Shown in pieces: positions 8,003 through 17,120 of a stretch of 64,000 nt of DNA (position 1 is its first letter; each line of letters opens with the position of its first letter). Source of the stretch: RGZA01 sp041917755. GTDB lineage: Bacteria; Pseudomonadota; Alphaproteobacteria; UBA9219; RGZA01. Location: contig JAYRWY010000007.1 of NCBI GenBank assembly GCA_041917755.1, positions 248,001-312,000 on the forward strand, read 5' to 3'. A model generated the notes under the pieces. The model did no database searches. It was not told the origin of the DNA and was given only the letters and a program-made list of their open reading frames with translations. The position numbers were made by a program, and so were the translations under genes.

Positions 8003-8834
8003 TTTATCACCAGCTACCATTGATCAGACAGTCAAAGTAGCCCTTGCTGAAGATTTGGGTGATGCGGGGGATATAACTTGTAAGGCACTAATTCCAGAAC
8101 ATATACAAAGCACAGCCTATATCGTTGCGCGTGCCGATGGCGTAGTCAGCGGGTTACCATGCGCATTGGCTGCATTTCGTACGGTTGATGAAACGTTGAT
8201 GGTCACATTTCATAAAAAAGATGGTGACGTAGTCAAGCAAGGTGAAGAAATTGCAACCGTGGAAGGTCGTGCCCGTTCCATATTAACCGCAGAGCGCACC
8301 GCGCTTAATTTTCTTACGCACCTATCCGGAATTTCAACACTGACAGCAAAATTTGTAAAAGAAGTATCGGCAACCAAAGCAAAGATTTTATGCACTCGCA
8401 AAACACATGCAGGCTTACGTGCGCTTGAAAAATATGCGGTACGTATGGGCGGTGCAGTCAATCATCGTTTTGGTCTTTATGATGCGGTGCTGATTAAAGA
8501 CAACCATCTGGCTGCTGTGGGTTCCATTAAATCAGCAGTGCAAAAAGCCAGAGCCGCAGTAGGTAACGGCATCAAAGTAGAAATTGAGGTTGATAGCCTC
8601 GAGCAATTGGCCGAGGCGTTAACCACTGACGCCGATGTCATCATGCTGGATAATTTTAATTTGGACGGTTTGCGCAAGGCTGTGGCGTTAGCGAATGGAC
8701 GTATCCCATTGGAAGCATCCGGTGGCGTAAATTTACAAACTGTTCGTTCCATTGCCGAAACAGGCGTTGATTTTATCTCAGTTGGTGCAATCACGCATTC
8801 TGCGCAAGCGCTTGATATCGCGCTCGATTTCTAG
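7983..8834 (+). CDS. nadC: Nicotinate-nucleotide diphosphorylase (quinolinate phosphoribosyltransferase)
   Basis: NadC converts quinolinate and PRPP to nicotinate mononucleotide, completing the pathway begun by NadB. The product has an N-terminal segment with ALAEDLGDAGDITCKAL, the ERTALNFLTHLSGIST helix, the substrate motif CTRKTHAGLR, and barrel strands ending in VIMLDNF and LEASGGVN, all classic for the family. From ATG 7983 it has 283 residues. ATG 7995 is an alternative giving 279, overlapping the nadB stop by 8 bp. Neither has a strong ribosome-binding site, as expected for a gene coupled to its upstream neighbour. Confidence 0.94.
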   Translation: MSKPMHDLSPATIDQTVKVALAEDLGDAGDITCKALIPEHIQSTAYIVARADGVVSGLPCALAAFRTVDETLMVTFHKKDGDVVKQGEEIATVEGRARSILTAERTALNFLTHLSGISTLTAKFVKEVSATKAKILCTRKTHAGLRALEKYAVRMGGAVNHRFGLYDAVLIKDNHLAAVGSIKSAVQKARAAVGNGIKVEIEVDSLEQLAEALTTDADVIMLDNFNLDGLRKAVALANGRIPLEASGGVNLQTVRSIAETGVDFISVGAITHSAQALDIALDF

Positions 8835-8994
8835 ATTTTCGTAAAAATCATCTCACTTAAGCAAAAAGCACGTGCGGTAATAACTATTGCCGAACCGGCG
8901 CGGCGTTAATTTTTTGTCAATCTTAACCCTTCTTAATCATGGGAAGACGCAATGTCAGTCGAATCACATGTTTCTAGGTCAGCGCAGTATTTAC

Positions 8995-10782
8995 ATGAAA
9001 CCCATATCCAAAAAAAGTTTCGAGAAACAAGTTGCCGCATGCCTACAGTTCTCACGCAGCTGCACCGCGTTTATTCTTTCGCTTTTACTAACCAATAGTT
9101 GTGCGTGGCTTGGCGATGGTATTAATGCGCCAGAACATATGAAAGAGCGTGATCCGCGATTGCAGCAAATGCCAGATCAGGCACAAACGGTGCGCGGAGA
9201 TAAAGATCCAGCAATCGTAAAATTAGAATTAGGCAAGGCATTGCATCCTGAAAATCTTCGTCCTTCTGAACCTTTGCCATCAAAGGTCAAAATCGAAGCA
9301 ACCAATTTGAATAATGTGCCTGTGACAAGCGCCTTGCAGGCCGTGCTTGCAGATACCGATATCACCTTATTATGGGGCAGTAAGCAGCTTCAAGAACGCA
9401 AAGTAACCTTGATGAATCTGAAAGGCGCTTTGCCGGTGGTAGTCAATCGCATTTGCCGCGCTGCGAAAATACTTTGCAGTTATCGCAACGGTGCGCTGGA
9501 GTTAGCTGAAGAAGATACCTTTGTGGTTCAGTTGCCGGGTATTGCCGCATCGCCAACGGATAATAAGTCTGATGCCTTGGCCAGCACGATTGCAGAATCA
9601 ATTGAGTCCTTGATTAACGGGAAAGTAAAAGCCGATAGTGTTGGCGGTAATCTGATTTATACGACCAACGCAGAAGGTCACGAACGTGTACAAGGATATC
9701 TTGATCAATTGCGTAATGGCCGCCCGCTTATCGTGATGCAATTATATATCTGGCAAGTGACGCTGGATGATAGCAAGAAACTTGGCATCAGCTGGAAAGA
9801 CTTGCATTTACCAAGCCTTGGCGGCACGACACAAAGCCTAAATATTATTTCCAATTCGAACACCCAGACAGTCGCAAACTCCGAAGGCGTCAGTCTCGGG
9901 GCGGTGTTGAGTGGTTCGGTTGACGTCAATTTACTGGCTGGCTTCTTGGCTACACAAGGTAAAGTGCAAACTATCAGCTCTCCGCAGCTGACATTCGTTT
10001 CTGGCACATCAGCGAAGTTCGAGGTAGGTAATTCGGAGCGTTATGTTTCACAGGTAGGAACGCTGGTCAATAGTACCGTTGCCGGAACCGGTACCACATC
10101 AGGCGCAAGCAATAATACAGTCAATACCGAAGAGCTAAAAACAGGTTTGGATATCACCATATCGGGTAACTATGAAAGCGGCGTAGTATTCTCGAATCTT
10201 CAAATCAAAACATCCGACTTGATCCAGTTCACCTCAATTCCTACTGGCACAACAACCTTGCAGCTGCCTAAAACTGCCAATCGTACTGTGCAGACAGTGC
10301 TTCGCGTACGTCCGGGCGACAACCTGGTGTTGGCGGGTTTGCAAACATCACGTGAAGATCGTGCACGTGAAGGTCTTCCAGGGCCAGATTTTACAGACGG
10401 CATTATTCCAACATTTGGTTCAGGCAAGATTAGTAACTCTGAACTTGTCGTGATGGTGAAGCCATCCGTTGTGTTCTTTAGTGATAAACAAGGCCCTGAT
10501 TTGCGCGGCGTAGCCAATGCCACATCAACTGACGATGTAGATGACGTAACCTCCAGTTCAGCGTCCAGCCCAGCAAATAAAGTAGGAACCGAATCTGCAG
10601 CTCCTGTGGCAAGCAAGCCAAATGAATTGCAAAATGAATTCGGCGCTGCTGTTAAAACATACGAAGATACTTATGTTGCGCCATCTGGTTCATCTGCAAC
10701 ATCGCGTGGAGCGCCACAAAATATTTTGCCGGATAGTAATTCATCGTCAGGTAACGCCAATGGCAGTGGAGCCGCATTATGA
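8995..10782 (+). CDS. Type IVb pilus outer-membrane secretin (PilN/BfpB-like)
   Basis: Secretins form the outer-membrane pore through which the pilus passes. The product of about 595 residues starts with a basic region and hydrophobic stretch ending LLLTNSC, a probable but imperfect lipobox, as in PilN and BfpB lipoprotein secretins. N-domains follow (about 100-260), then the secretin core at about 300-510, with SSPQLTFVSGTSAKFEVG and RVRPGDNLVLAGLQTS. The tail is low-complexity and serine-rich. The start is uncertain: ATG 8968 and TTG 8887 are in frame and no candidate has a good ribosome-binding site. It overlaps the next gene by ATGA. Confidence 0.85.
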   Translation: MKPISKKSFEKQVAACLQFSRSCTAFILSLLLTNSCAWLGDGINAPEHMKERDPRLQQMPDQAQTVRGDKDPAIVKLELGKALHPENLRPSEPLPSKVKIEATNLNNVPVTSALQAVLADTDITLLWGSKQLQERKVTLMNLKGALPVVVNRICRAAKILCSYRNGALELAEEDTFVVQLPGIAASPTDNKSDALASTIAESIESLINGKVKADSVGGNLIYTTNAEGHERVQGYLDQLRNGRPLIVMQLYIWQVTLDDSKKLGISWKDLHLPSLGGTTQSLNIISNSNTQTVANSEGVSLGAVLSGSVDVNLLAGFLATQGKVQTISSPQLTFVSGTSAKFEVGNSERYVSQVGTLVNSTVAGTGTTSGASNNTVNTEELKTGLDITISGNYESGVVFSNLQIKTSDLIQFTSIPTGTTTLQLPKTANRTVQTVLRVRPGDNLVLAGLQTSREDRAREGLPGPDFTDGIIPTFGSGKISNSELVVMVKPSVVFFSDKQGPDLRGVANATSTDDVDDVTSSSASSPANKVGTESAAPVASKPNELQNEFGAAVKTYEDTYVAPSGSSATSRGAPQNILPDSNSSSGNANGSGAAL

Positions 10783-12335
10783 TAAAGCTATCTAATCTTA
10801 TCGGTGTGATGGCTGTCGCGACTGCGCTATGTGTGGCACAGCCAGCTTATGCTCAATCGCGTAATGCATCATTTGTAAATCCTGGCGCTGTTCAAACGAA
10901 ATCAGGCGATTTAAAAGGTTCACAGGCAAATACCTTGGTTGCAGAACCTTCATCCATTGATGCCGGCGAAACACTGGTAAATATTGCGCGCCGTGTAACG
11001 GTATTTTTCTATAACGGTTTCCGTACGCCCATTCAAATCAATGATCTTACCTTGAATGCGGACGGTAATGTGCGCAGTCGTGTTGTAACGGATGATTGCA
11101 AGGCTGTAAAAACTTTGCCGATGCAGGATAAATGTGCGATTGCTTTGGAAATTACCCCAAGTAGCCCAGGCCCTTGGACAGTTGAGCTATTATTGAATCA
11201 CTCAGGTGCGGGGCGCATTGCACGCGCGGAAGTGAATGGTAGCACCTTAGGTAAGGCCGATGAAAAATCCGAAGGTCTGGCCATCAGTAAAAAAATTGCG
11301 GCGCCACTGGATTTTGGCTCGGTTGCAGCAAATCAGGAAAAAGCCGCTCGCACGATGTTGATCGAAAATGACAGCCCGATGCCTTTGGTAATTTCGTCAA
11401 TTGATCTGATTGCTTCCCAGCAAGATGGATTAAGTGTCCGTCATAATGGTTGCAAAGAGGGTGATGAATTAAAACCAGGTGAATCATGCCCGATTACAGT
11501 CATTTGGGAGCCAAGCGGCAAAGGAAATATCGCAACTGATTTAATTGTGCGCCACAGCGGTAACTTGGGTTTTGTCGTGGTGCCTATTCGCGGCGCAGGA
11601 ACGGTGACCGCGAGCAAGGAAGATCCGGGTGAATCTGGTTCTAATAAGTCGCTAATCCCATCTTCTACTTCATCGGTATTATCATCTGCTGCTGGTGCAT
11701 CCTTAATGCCGCGTGGGTCATCTGATATGCAGGCGCGTGCAGCAATGCCCGGTCTTGATACATTGCCTCTTCCTGGAAATACATTGGCATCATCTGATTT
11801 GTCAGTATCAAAATCAGCCAGACGCAGATCCCCACCAAATGTAAAAAATATGGTGGGTGACGATGCTGAGCTCGAATTACCAAAAGTTTTACTTATTGGT
11901 ACAGTCGGCAAGCGGGCAATTTTAGGCGATACCCAAGAACAAACTTATATGGTCAATCTGGGTGAAAAAGTTTCTATTGGCGGTGTTGATGTCGAGCTTG
12001 TCCAGCTTGATCCGACCCATGCGGTGGTAATGATGGGCAGCAAACGCATCAATCTTTCACTGCGTAACATGCAGACGATCGCTTACCAAACAGAAGAACG
12101 GTCAGATGACAGCGATAGCGGAAAATCCAAGTCTGGTAAATCCGCATTACCGCGCAGTGGTGCCCCCGCCTTGACAGATAAGCCAACTATGCCCCCCACT
12201 GATGCTCCGATGATGAATGGACCTGGTGCTATGCAGAATCCTGGTTCTGGTCCGGCTATCGCCGATCCAAGTGCAGCCGTAAATCAGCAAAGCAGTACAA
12301 TGACCGCGCAAGACGTACTCAATATGATGAAATAG
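10779..12335 (+). CDS. Periplasmic pilus assembly protein with two ASH-like domains and a PilP/GspC-like C-terminal domain
   Basis: A signal peptide ending near QPAYAQS leads into two immunoglobulin-like repeats (about 55-155 and 170-270). Each has a cysteine pair, DDCKAVKTLPMQDKC and NGCKEGDELKPGESC, as in ASH/choice-of-anchor modules. After a Ser/Pro-rich linker, a small beta-domain at about 365-430 (VLLIGTVGKRAILGD, VSIGGVDVELVQLD, HAVVMMGSKRINLSL) resembles the secretin-interacting domains of PilP and GspC. I infer a periplasmic link between the secretin and the inner-membrane complex. The start overlaps the secretin stop. The fusion of ASH repeats to a PilP-like end is unusual. The domain calls come from motif reading and are moderately secure. 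Confidence 0.65.
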   Translation: MIKLSNLIGVMAVATALCVAQPAYAQSRNASFVNPGAVQTKSGDLKGSQANTLVAEPSSIDAGETLVNIARRVTVFFYNGFRTPIQINDLTLNADGNVRSRVVTDDCKAVKTLPMQDKCAIALEITPSSPGPWTVELLLNHSGAGRIARAEVNGSTLGKADEKSEGLAISKKIAAPLDFGSVAANQEKAARTMLIENDSPMPLVISSIDLIASQQDGLSVRHNGCKEGDELKPGESCPITVIWEPSGKGNIATDLIVRHSGNLGFVVVPIRGAGTVTASKEDPGESGSNKSLIPSSTSSVLSSAAGASLMPRGSSDMQARAAMPGLDTLPLPGNTLASSDLSVSKSARRRSPPNVKNMVGDDAELELPKVLLIGTVGKRAILGDTQEQTYMVNLGEKVSIGGVDVELVQLDPTHAVVMMGSKRINLSLRNMQTIAYQTEERSDDSDSGKSKSGKSALPRSGAPALTDKPTMPPTDAPMMNGPGAMQNPGSGPAIADPSAAVNQQSSTMTAQDVLNMMK

Positions 12336-12350
12336 TGGGTTGCCTGTATC

Positions 12351-14129
12351 ATGGATGAGGTCATTACAGCAGAAGATAATACGGCCGCAGCCAAAGAAAG
12401 CGAAAAAAACGCTTTCGGCGCACGTGATGCGCGTTTTCGTCTTTCACAGCGGCATATCGATCTAGCGCTGGCCGAACAAAGTGTGCATCGTGCACGCGGC
12501 CGCCATATGTCGGTAGAAGAAATTCTAAAGCGCAATGGCTTCAGAATTGATGAAGAAGAAGGCAAGTCAAAAAATAAAATTGGTGTTCAACAGGATTTAA
12601 CCATGCAGTCATTGCGGCTGTATGTACCCACATCCATACAGACTGCCATGGGCATCTGCCTTCTTGATTTAAAAGAAGGCGTACTGCGCATCGCAAGCGG
12701 CGATCGGTTTGAAGAGTCTGAGCTTGAGCGTATCATTCTGGCATTAAAACGCGGCAAATGTGAAATTCAAAAGGTTGAAATCGAGCCATGGGATCGCGCT
12801 GAGCTATCGCGCCTTATGCGCGATCAAACCGAGGTTGCGAGCGAACGTTTGGTGCGCATTTTTGCTTCGCTCTCACGTGATTCCGATAATGCAACTTTGG
12901 TTGAACAGGCTTTATACGACATCTTGGCTGAAGCCTGCCAAAGTCGTACATCCGATATCCATCTAACGTTGCAGGAAGACGATGTCCGCTGCTGGATACG
13001 TTATCGCGTTGATGGTGATATTGCCTATAAACATCTGCTACCAAATCGAGTGATGGCACCTATTGTTACGCGTATTAAGACCGAAGCAAAAATGGATGCC
13101 GCCGATCGACAACATCCACAAGACGGACGACTAAGTTTTGAATGGCAGGGCCGTATGATTGACGTGCGCGTTGCGTCACTACCAGTTGCGCCATCGGGTG
13201 AAAAAATTACCATGCGTCTTCTCGATCGCGATAACTTGCGTTCATTTGAAGAATTGTTCTCCAATGCGCCTGATGTGGCAAACCGTCTGCGCCGAGTATT
13301 GCATGGCCATGTTAAAGATGGCGGTTTGATTGTAGTGAGCGGTCCAACCGGTTCAGGTAAATCGACCACTCTTTATGGCATTATTCAGGAAATTGATCGT
13401 ACAGCCAAAGCTGTGTATTCGGTGGAATCTCCTGTGGAATATGACATGCCGCTGGTTGACCAGACCTCGGTTACCGACCATTCCGGTATGGGACTTGCCG
13501 ACGCCGTGCGCGCCCTTATGCGTCATGACCCTGACGTGATTATCGTGGGTGAAATGCGCGATGGTGATACGGTTGAAGCTGCATTGCGTGCAACGGAATC
13601 AGGCCACTTGGTAATTACCACGGTTCACGCCGTGAATGCGTTGCACGTGCTTGATCGTATCGATGGATTCTTGTCATCTACCTATCGTACTTCTGGCTTA
13701 TACATTCTAGGCCATGCGTTGATCGGTACATTATCCCAGCGTCTCGTGAAGACAGTATGCCCTGCCTGTCATAAGCAAATGACAGCGATGGAAGTATTCG
13801 GCGATGAAAACCGTATTGAAGATATGGGATTGGTTGCTGATGACCGTGTGGCCATTGCCGATAGACGTGGATGTGATTTATGTAACCGCAGCGGCTTCTT
13901 GGGCCGTACTTTGGCTCTCGAAGCATTATTCCCGCCCGAAGATCAGGCCAGTAAGCGTAGTATTACTGAAATGATTTTATCCAACGTGACCAATTCAGTC
14001 GTGGATGTTCCTGGAACTATTTATATTCCACGCGAAGCAACCATCCGTGATTTAATTAAACGTCGCGTCATCGATGCGCATATGGGCGCAGCACTTCTAG
14101 TGGAAGAGTTGGCAGGGAAGGCGCGATGA
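12351..14129 (+). CDS. Type IV pilus assembly ATPase (PilB/GspE/PilQ family)
   Basis: This cytoplasmic hexameric ATPase powers pilus extension. The 592-residue product has an N-terminal MshEN-like region (about 85-150), then the ATPase core with Walker A GPTGSGKST (331-339), an Asp box, a Walker B DPDVIIVGEMRDG, and a His box ESGHLVITTVHAVNALHVLDR. A zinc-binding pair of cysteine doublets (C470/C473 and C508/C511) marks an extension-type ATPase; retraction ATPases (PilT) lack it. It lies 15 bp after its upstream neighbour and overlaps the next gene by ATGA. Confidence 0.92.
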   Translation: MDEVITAEDNTAAAKESEKNAFGARDARFRLSQRHIDLALAEQSVHRARGRHMSVEEILKRNGFRIDEEEGKSKNKIGVQQDLTMQSLRLYVPTSIQTAMGICLLDLKEGVLRIASGDRFEESELERIILALKRGKCEIQKVEIEPWDRAELSRLMRDQTEVASERLVRIFASLSRDSDNATLVEQALYDILAEACQSRTSDIHLTLQEDDVRCWIRYRVDGDIAYKHLLPNRVMAPIVTRIKTEAKMDAADRQHPQDGRLSFEWQGRMIDVRVASLPVAPSGEKITMRLLDRDNLRSFEELFSNAPDVANRLRRVLHGHVKDGGLIVVSGPTGSGKSTTLYGIIQEIDRTAKAVYSVESPVEYDMPLVDQTSVTDHSGMGLADAVRALMRHDPDVIIVGEMRDGDTVEAALRATESGHLVITTVHAVNALHVLDRIDGFLSSTYRTSGLYILGHALIGTLSQRLVKTVCPACHKQMTAMEVFGDENRIEDMGLVADDRVAIADRRGCDLCNRSGFLGRTLALEALFPPEDQASKRSITEMILSNVTNSVVDVPGTIYIPREATIRDLIKRRVIDAHMGAALLVEELAGKAR

Positions 14130-15358
14130 AGCTGTGGAATGTTCGCTTTGCAGTAACATTGCCCGGCGGTCACGTCAGTGTACGTGAAGAAGATTTTTAT
14201 CTGCCATCACAAGATGAAGTGCGCCGTGTTTTACGTGCAAAGGGACTATGGCCAATAAAAATTAAAGAGCGTAAGCCGGATATGTTCGAATGGATGGATG
14301 TCCGTTCATCCGCATGGCAAATTCAGCTGTTGCGGGCACTTCGCTTTCAATCGGCGACTACATCAGCTGGCACAGCGCTTTTAAACATTATTGAAGGCGA
14401 AAATGACCCACGTAAACGTCTGGCGTTTCTTCCAACTCGTTCAGTATTAAAGGGCGGTGGATCCTTTTCAGAAGCCTTGCGCCAGCTTAAATTGATGGAT
14501 GCTGCGACCATGTCCATTATTATGGCGGGCGAACGTGCCGGTGATTTAAAAAGTGTGATTGTGCATGCCATCCAGCATGTTGAAGAAAAAGGCAAGCAGA
14601 TGAAACTTGTCATCGGCGCGCTTGGGTGGTTGTCATTTGATATTCTCTCCATTATCTCAACCATATGGGGCGCACAGTTTACCTTTATTCCGTATTTGAA
14701 GACGTCGGGTAATAAATCAACGACCGATCCAGTTGCCGCAAAGAAGTTTAATGATGCTGTCGATATGGTTAGCGTTATCAATTATGTATTGATGGCGGTC
14801 ATTTTGGGCGGTGGCGCAGCAATCATTTTTCTCGCAATGGTTTTCTGGAAAAATCGTCACAAGGCAGATCATTACGCGTCACGGATGATATCAAAGCTCC
14901 CGCTTGTCAGCAGTTATATGCATGACGCAACCATGCATGACACCACAAAACTCATGGCACGGTTGCTCAAGGGTAATGTGCCGCTGGATGAGGCACTTAA
15001 AATTCTGATCGAGTCGTGCATTGAGCCCGTAACCCGTGACTACTGGAAGTCATGCCTGTCCCGTATCATGGCGGGTGTGGATACCGCCAAGGCGCTTGCC
15101 CGTCCGCCGCTGACCAAGCAGGAATGTGACCAATTACGCAGTATTCAATCACTTGAACAATTATCAGAAGTGTTCGACAGTATCTCGGAAGAACGCCAAA
15201 GCATGGCCAAAACGGGCCAAAAGAAAATCATGATGTTTGGCGTTATCCTGACTATGGCGTTGTTTGGTTCGGTTGTGTTAACTGTAATTTATCTTCTATC
15301 TATCCAAAACCAAGGCTTTATGGATAGTATGAAGGATATCGGTAAGGGTGGCGGTTAA
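14126..15358 (+). CDS. Type IV pilus inner-membrane platform protein (PilC/TcpE/PilR family)
   Basis: The platform protein couples the ATPase to pilin addition. The 410-residue product has two cytoplasmic T2SSF-like repeats, one before and one after a membrane pair. Helix 1 is around 170-195 (LGWLSFDILSIISTIWG), helix 2 around 225-250 (VLMAVILGGGAAIIFLAMVFW) and helix 3 near the C-terminus (MMFGVILTMALFGSVVLTVIYLL). The motif SIIMAGERAGDLKSVI is the family's characteristic AGExxG signature. Its start overlaps the ATPase stop (ATGA) and its stop overlaps the next ATG (TAATG), so translation is coupled along the operon. Confidence 0.85.
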   Translation: MKLWNVRFAVTLPGGHVSVREEDFYLPSQDEVRRVLRAKGLWPIKIKERKPDMFEWMDVRSSAWQIQLLRALRFQSATTSAGTALLNIIEGENDPRKRLAFLPTRSVLKGGGSFSEALRQLKLMDAATMSIIMAGERAGDLKSVIVHAIQHVEEKGKQMKLVIGALGWLSFDILSIISTIWGAQFTFIPYLKTSGNKSTTDPVAAKKFNDAVDMVSVINYVLMAVILGGGAAIIFLAMVFWKNRHKADHYASRMISKLPLVSSYMHDATMHDTTKLMARLLKGNVPLDEALKILIESCIEPVTRDYWKSCLSRIMAGVDTAKALARPPLTKQECDQLRSIQSLEQLSEVFDSISEERQSMAKTGQKKIMMFGVILTMALFGSVVLTVIYLLSIQNQGFMDSMKDIGKGGG

Positions 15359-16332
15359 TGAGTTTTTCGAGCGGATCTGATAGAGATGTAAACGCATCTG
15401 TGCTGGAAGCCAGTGCCCTCAGCATTGCTGACGAGGCGTTGCGTACATTTTACTTTCCGCCCGAAATGATTGGCGGCAGTTGTCCGGCCGTTAAAGGTGA
15501 TGAAGAAGCCATCGCATGGAATGCTGCTGCCGAGGCGTGCGCCAGTGAACGTATTCATTTTGTCTGGCGTGTTTACGAGGATCGTGTCTGGTACTTAGCG
15601 CTGCGTTCCGAAGATCTCGCCTCACACTCCAAAACATGGTGCCCATTTGCCAGTTTGCTGCCGGGTTCCCCCGATAGTTTGGAAGCGCCAGTAATCTATA
15701 CATACTATAGTGACGAAGCCGCGACACTAATGTCGGTTGATAAAGAAGGCATGCAAATTATTCGCGGGACGTCATCGGTAGTTCGTGCTAAAGCCGAACG
15801 CCTATCACGTGAAATGGGTTCGGCAGATATTGTTGACCTTATTCCTGACCGTATTGTGGCGCTTAAGCCAGCTATGTGGGAATCCCTTTCATTATTGGAA
15901 AATCGGGCTCGACGCTTTATGGCGTTTGCATCCGTGCTAACGGCTATTGCTGTAACGGCCTTGTCTATTTTTGTCTGGTTTATGGCATCGGTTACTCAGC
16001 TCGCTTATCGATCCGAATTGAAGGATTTGGAGCATCGTACTTCTGAATCATTGATGCAGTTGCAGCAGAGCGCGATGATTTTGCGCACCAGCGATATGCG
16101 TGAACAAATTGCCAATTTCAATAAACTTAATGAAAATATGATAGGCGCCCAAGGTTGGCTGAAGCTCTACTTCCTCAAAGATAATAATGTAAAATGGTGG
16201 GGTGTTGTTCCACAAAACCTGACGTCAGATCGAATTCAGGAAATCGGTGGCCAGACGATTGAAAATGGTGACGAAGGGCTGATTATTGCTAACAGCAAAG
16301 ATTCCTACATTCGAAAAGGGCAACTCAAATGA
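15358..16332 (+). CDS. Bitopic inner-membrane pilus assembly protein (PilO/BfpC-like position)
   Basis: I do not recognise this protein by sequence. It has 324 residues: a cytoplasmic N-terminal part of about 180 residues with mixed structure, one membrane helix at about 195-217 (FMAFASVLTAIAVTALSIFVWFM), and a periplasmic part that begins with a probable coiled coil (LKDLEHRTSESLMQLQQS). This layout resembles GspL, PilM/N fusions and BfpC-type proteins, which recruit the ATPase on the cytoplasmic side. Its place between the platform gene and a second bitopic protein supports that reading. The start overlaps the upstream stop by one base and the end overlaps the next gene by ATGA. Confidence 0.6.
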   Translation: MSFSSGSDRDVNASVLEASALSIADEALRTFYFPPEMIGGSCPAVKGDEEAIAWNAAAEACASERIHFVWRVYEDRVWYLALRSEDLASHSKTWCPFASLLPGSPDSLEAPVIYTYYSDEAATLMSVDKEGMQIIRGTSSVVRAKAERLSREMGSADIVDLIPDRIVALKPAMWESLSLLENRARRFMAFASVLTAIAVTALSIFVWFMASVTQLAYRSELKDLEHRTSESLMQLQQSAMILRTSDMREQIANFNKLNENMIGAQGWLKLYFLKDNNVKWWGVVPQNLTSDRIQEIGGQTIENGDEGLIIANSKDSYIRKGQLK

Positions 16333-16985
16333 TTAAGTTACCTGCCCAGGTTACAAGCATTATTTCGAAGTTAAGCGGTGGCAAGCTGGATCTTAGCCAG
16401 CAAGAGGACGGCTTTTATAATGAAGGTACGTCAAAATTTAACTTCAAACTGCCAAAAGCATTATCGCTTGATGTTCGAATGAACGAGATTAGCCGCTATT
16501 TCACAGGCGGTATTGTTGAAAAGGCACTTACAACAATTGATAAATCAACTCTGCTTATTATAGGTACTGCGTGGATTGTTGCTACCATTTCCATGGGGCT
16601 TGCGTTTGCTGCGGTTCGCGATACATCGCAACTCAAGCTTAAAGTTGATGTTGCCCGTGCGCTCGATCCGGTACTTCCCAAAATTATGCGCCTTCCTTTA
16701 AGTAAGGATCAGTACGACCCATTGTTGCAGCGCTTGAAGAAGCAATTCCCGACATTGGCGATTGAAGTTACCCAAAAACCGACCCTGAGGATCATCAGCA
16801 ATAACTCCGATGAGTTCATGAGTTGGTTAAATGCGGTTAGCTATGTTGATTCGATGATCTCAACAGTGCGGTGGACGTTAACCAGCTTCTGTGTTGGCAC
16901 GGAGTGCCCGGGCGATAATATAATGCAGGCAGAGCTAACGGCTGAGTCGATTAACATTACACAGCCGGAAACAGTGTCCCAGTAA
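16329..16985 (+). CDS. Bitopic inner-membrane pilus assembly protein (PilP/PilO-like position)
   Basis: No family is recognised with confidence. The 218-residue product has a cytoplasmic N-terminus of about 75 residues, one membrane helix (LLIIGTAWIVATISMGLAFAA, about 78-98), and a periplasmic domain of about 110 residues with alternating strands and helices (PTLAIEVTQKPTLRIISNN). Two cysteines near the end (CVGTEC) could form a disulfide. GspM- and PilO-type proteins have this arrangement and pair with a GspL/PilN-type protein, which the upstream gene could be. It is the last assembly gene before the pilins. Confidence 0.55.
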   Translation: MIKLPAQVTSIISKLSGGKLDLSQQEDGFYNEGTSKFNFKLPKALSLDVRMNEISRYFTGGIVEKALTTIDKSTLLIIGTAWIVATISMGLAFAAVRDTSQLKLKVDVARALDPVLPKIMRLPLSKDQYDPLLQRLKKQFPTLAIEVTQKPTLRIISNNSDEFMSWLNAVSYVDSMISTVRWTLTSFCVGTECPGDNIMQAELTAESINITQPETVSQ

Positions 16986-17017
16986 TCTTAAGCTACGTAT
17001 TAATCATATTACGGGCA

Positions 17018-17038
17018 TGATTCGCGCAGTGCGAATTA
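17018..17038 (+). other. Stem-loop between pilus assembly genes and pilin genes
   Basis: An inverted repeat, TGATTCGC (17018-17025) and GCGAATTA (17031-17038), can form an 8-bp stem with one G-T pair and a 5-base loop. There is no T-tract. It may limit read-through or protect the 5' end of an abundant pilin mRNA. Both roles are inferred. Confidence 0.4.
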
Positions 17039-17120
17039 ATAATCCTTTGAGGTAACCTTTGATTAATACAAGTTTATTAAAGTTACAACATTCAACCGAT
17101 CGTTTAGGAGAACAAAAGAA

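Noticed and set aside
8889..8915. nadC terminator (GCCG-AAC-CGGC followed by Ts)
   Set aside because: A four-base stem with a gap of nine bases before the T-run is too weak to call.
8923..8936. TTAA-N6-TTAA before the pilus operon as a CtrA site
   Set aside because: The spacing is one base short of the CtrA consensus and the region is AT-rich, so I do not claim it.
8952..9077. 41-codon frame starting just before the secretin gene
   Set aside because: It has a GGGAAG upstream, but it reads into the secretin in another frame and has no recognisable product. Kept only as a possible reason for the unclear secretin start.
16890..16910. TGGCACG motif within the last pilus assembly gene
   Set aside because: The matching GC at -12 is missing (CC instead), and it lies inside coding sequence.
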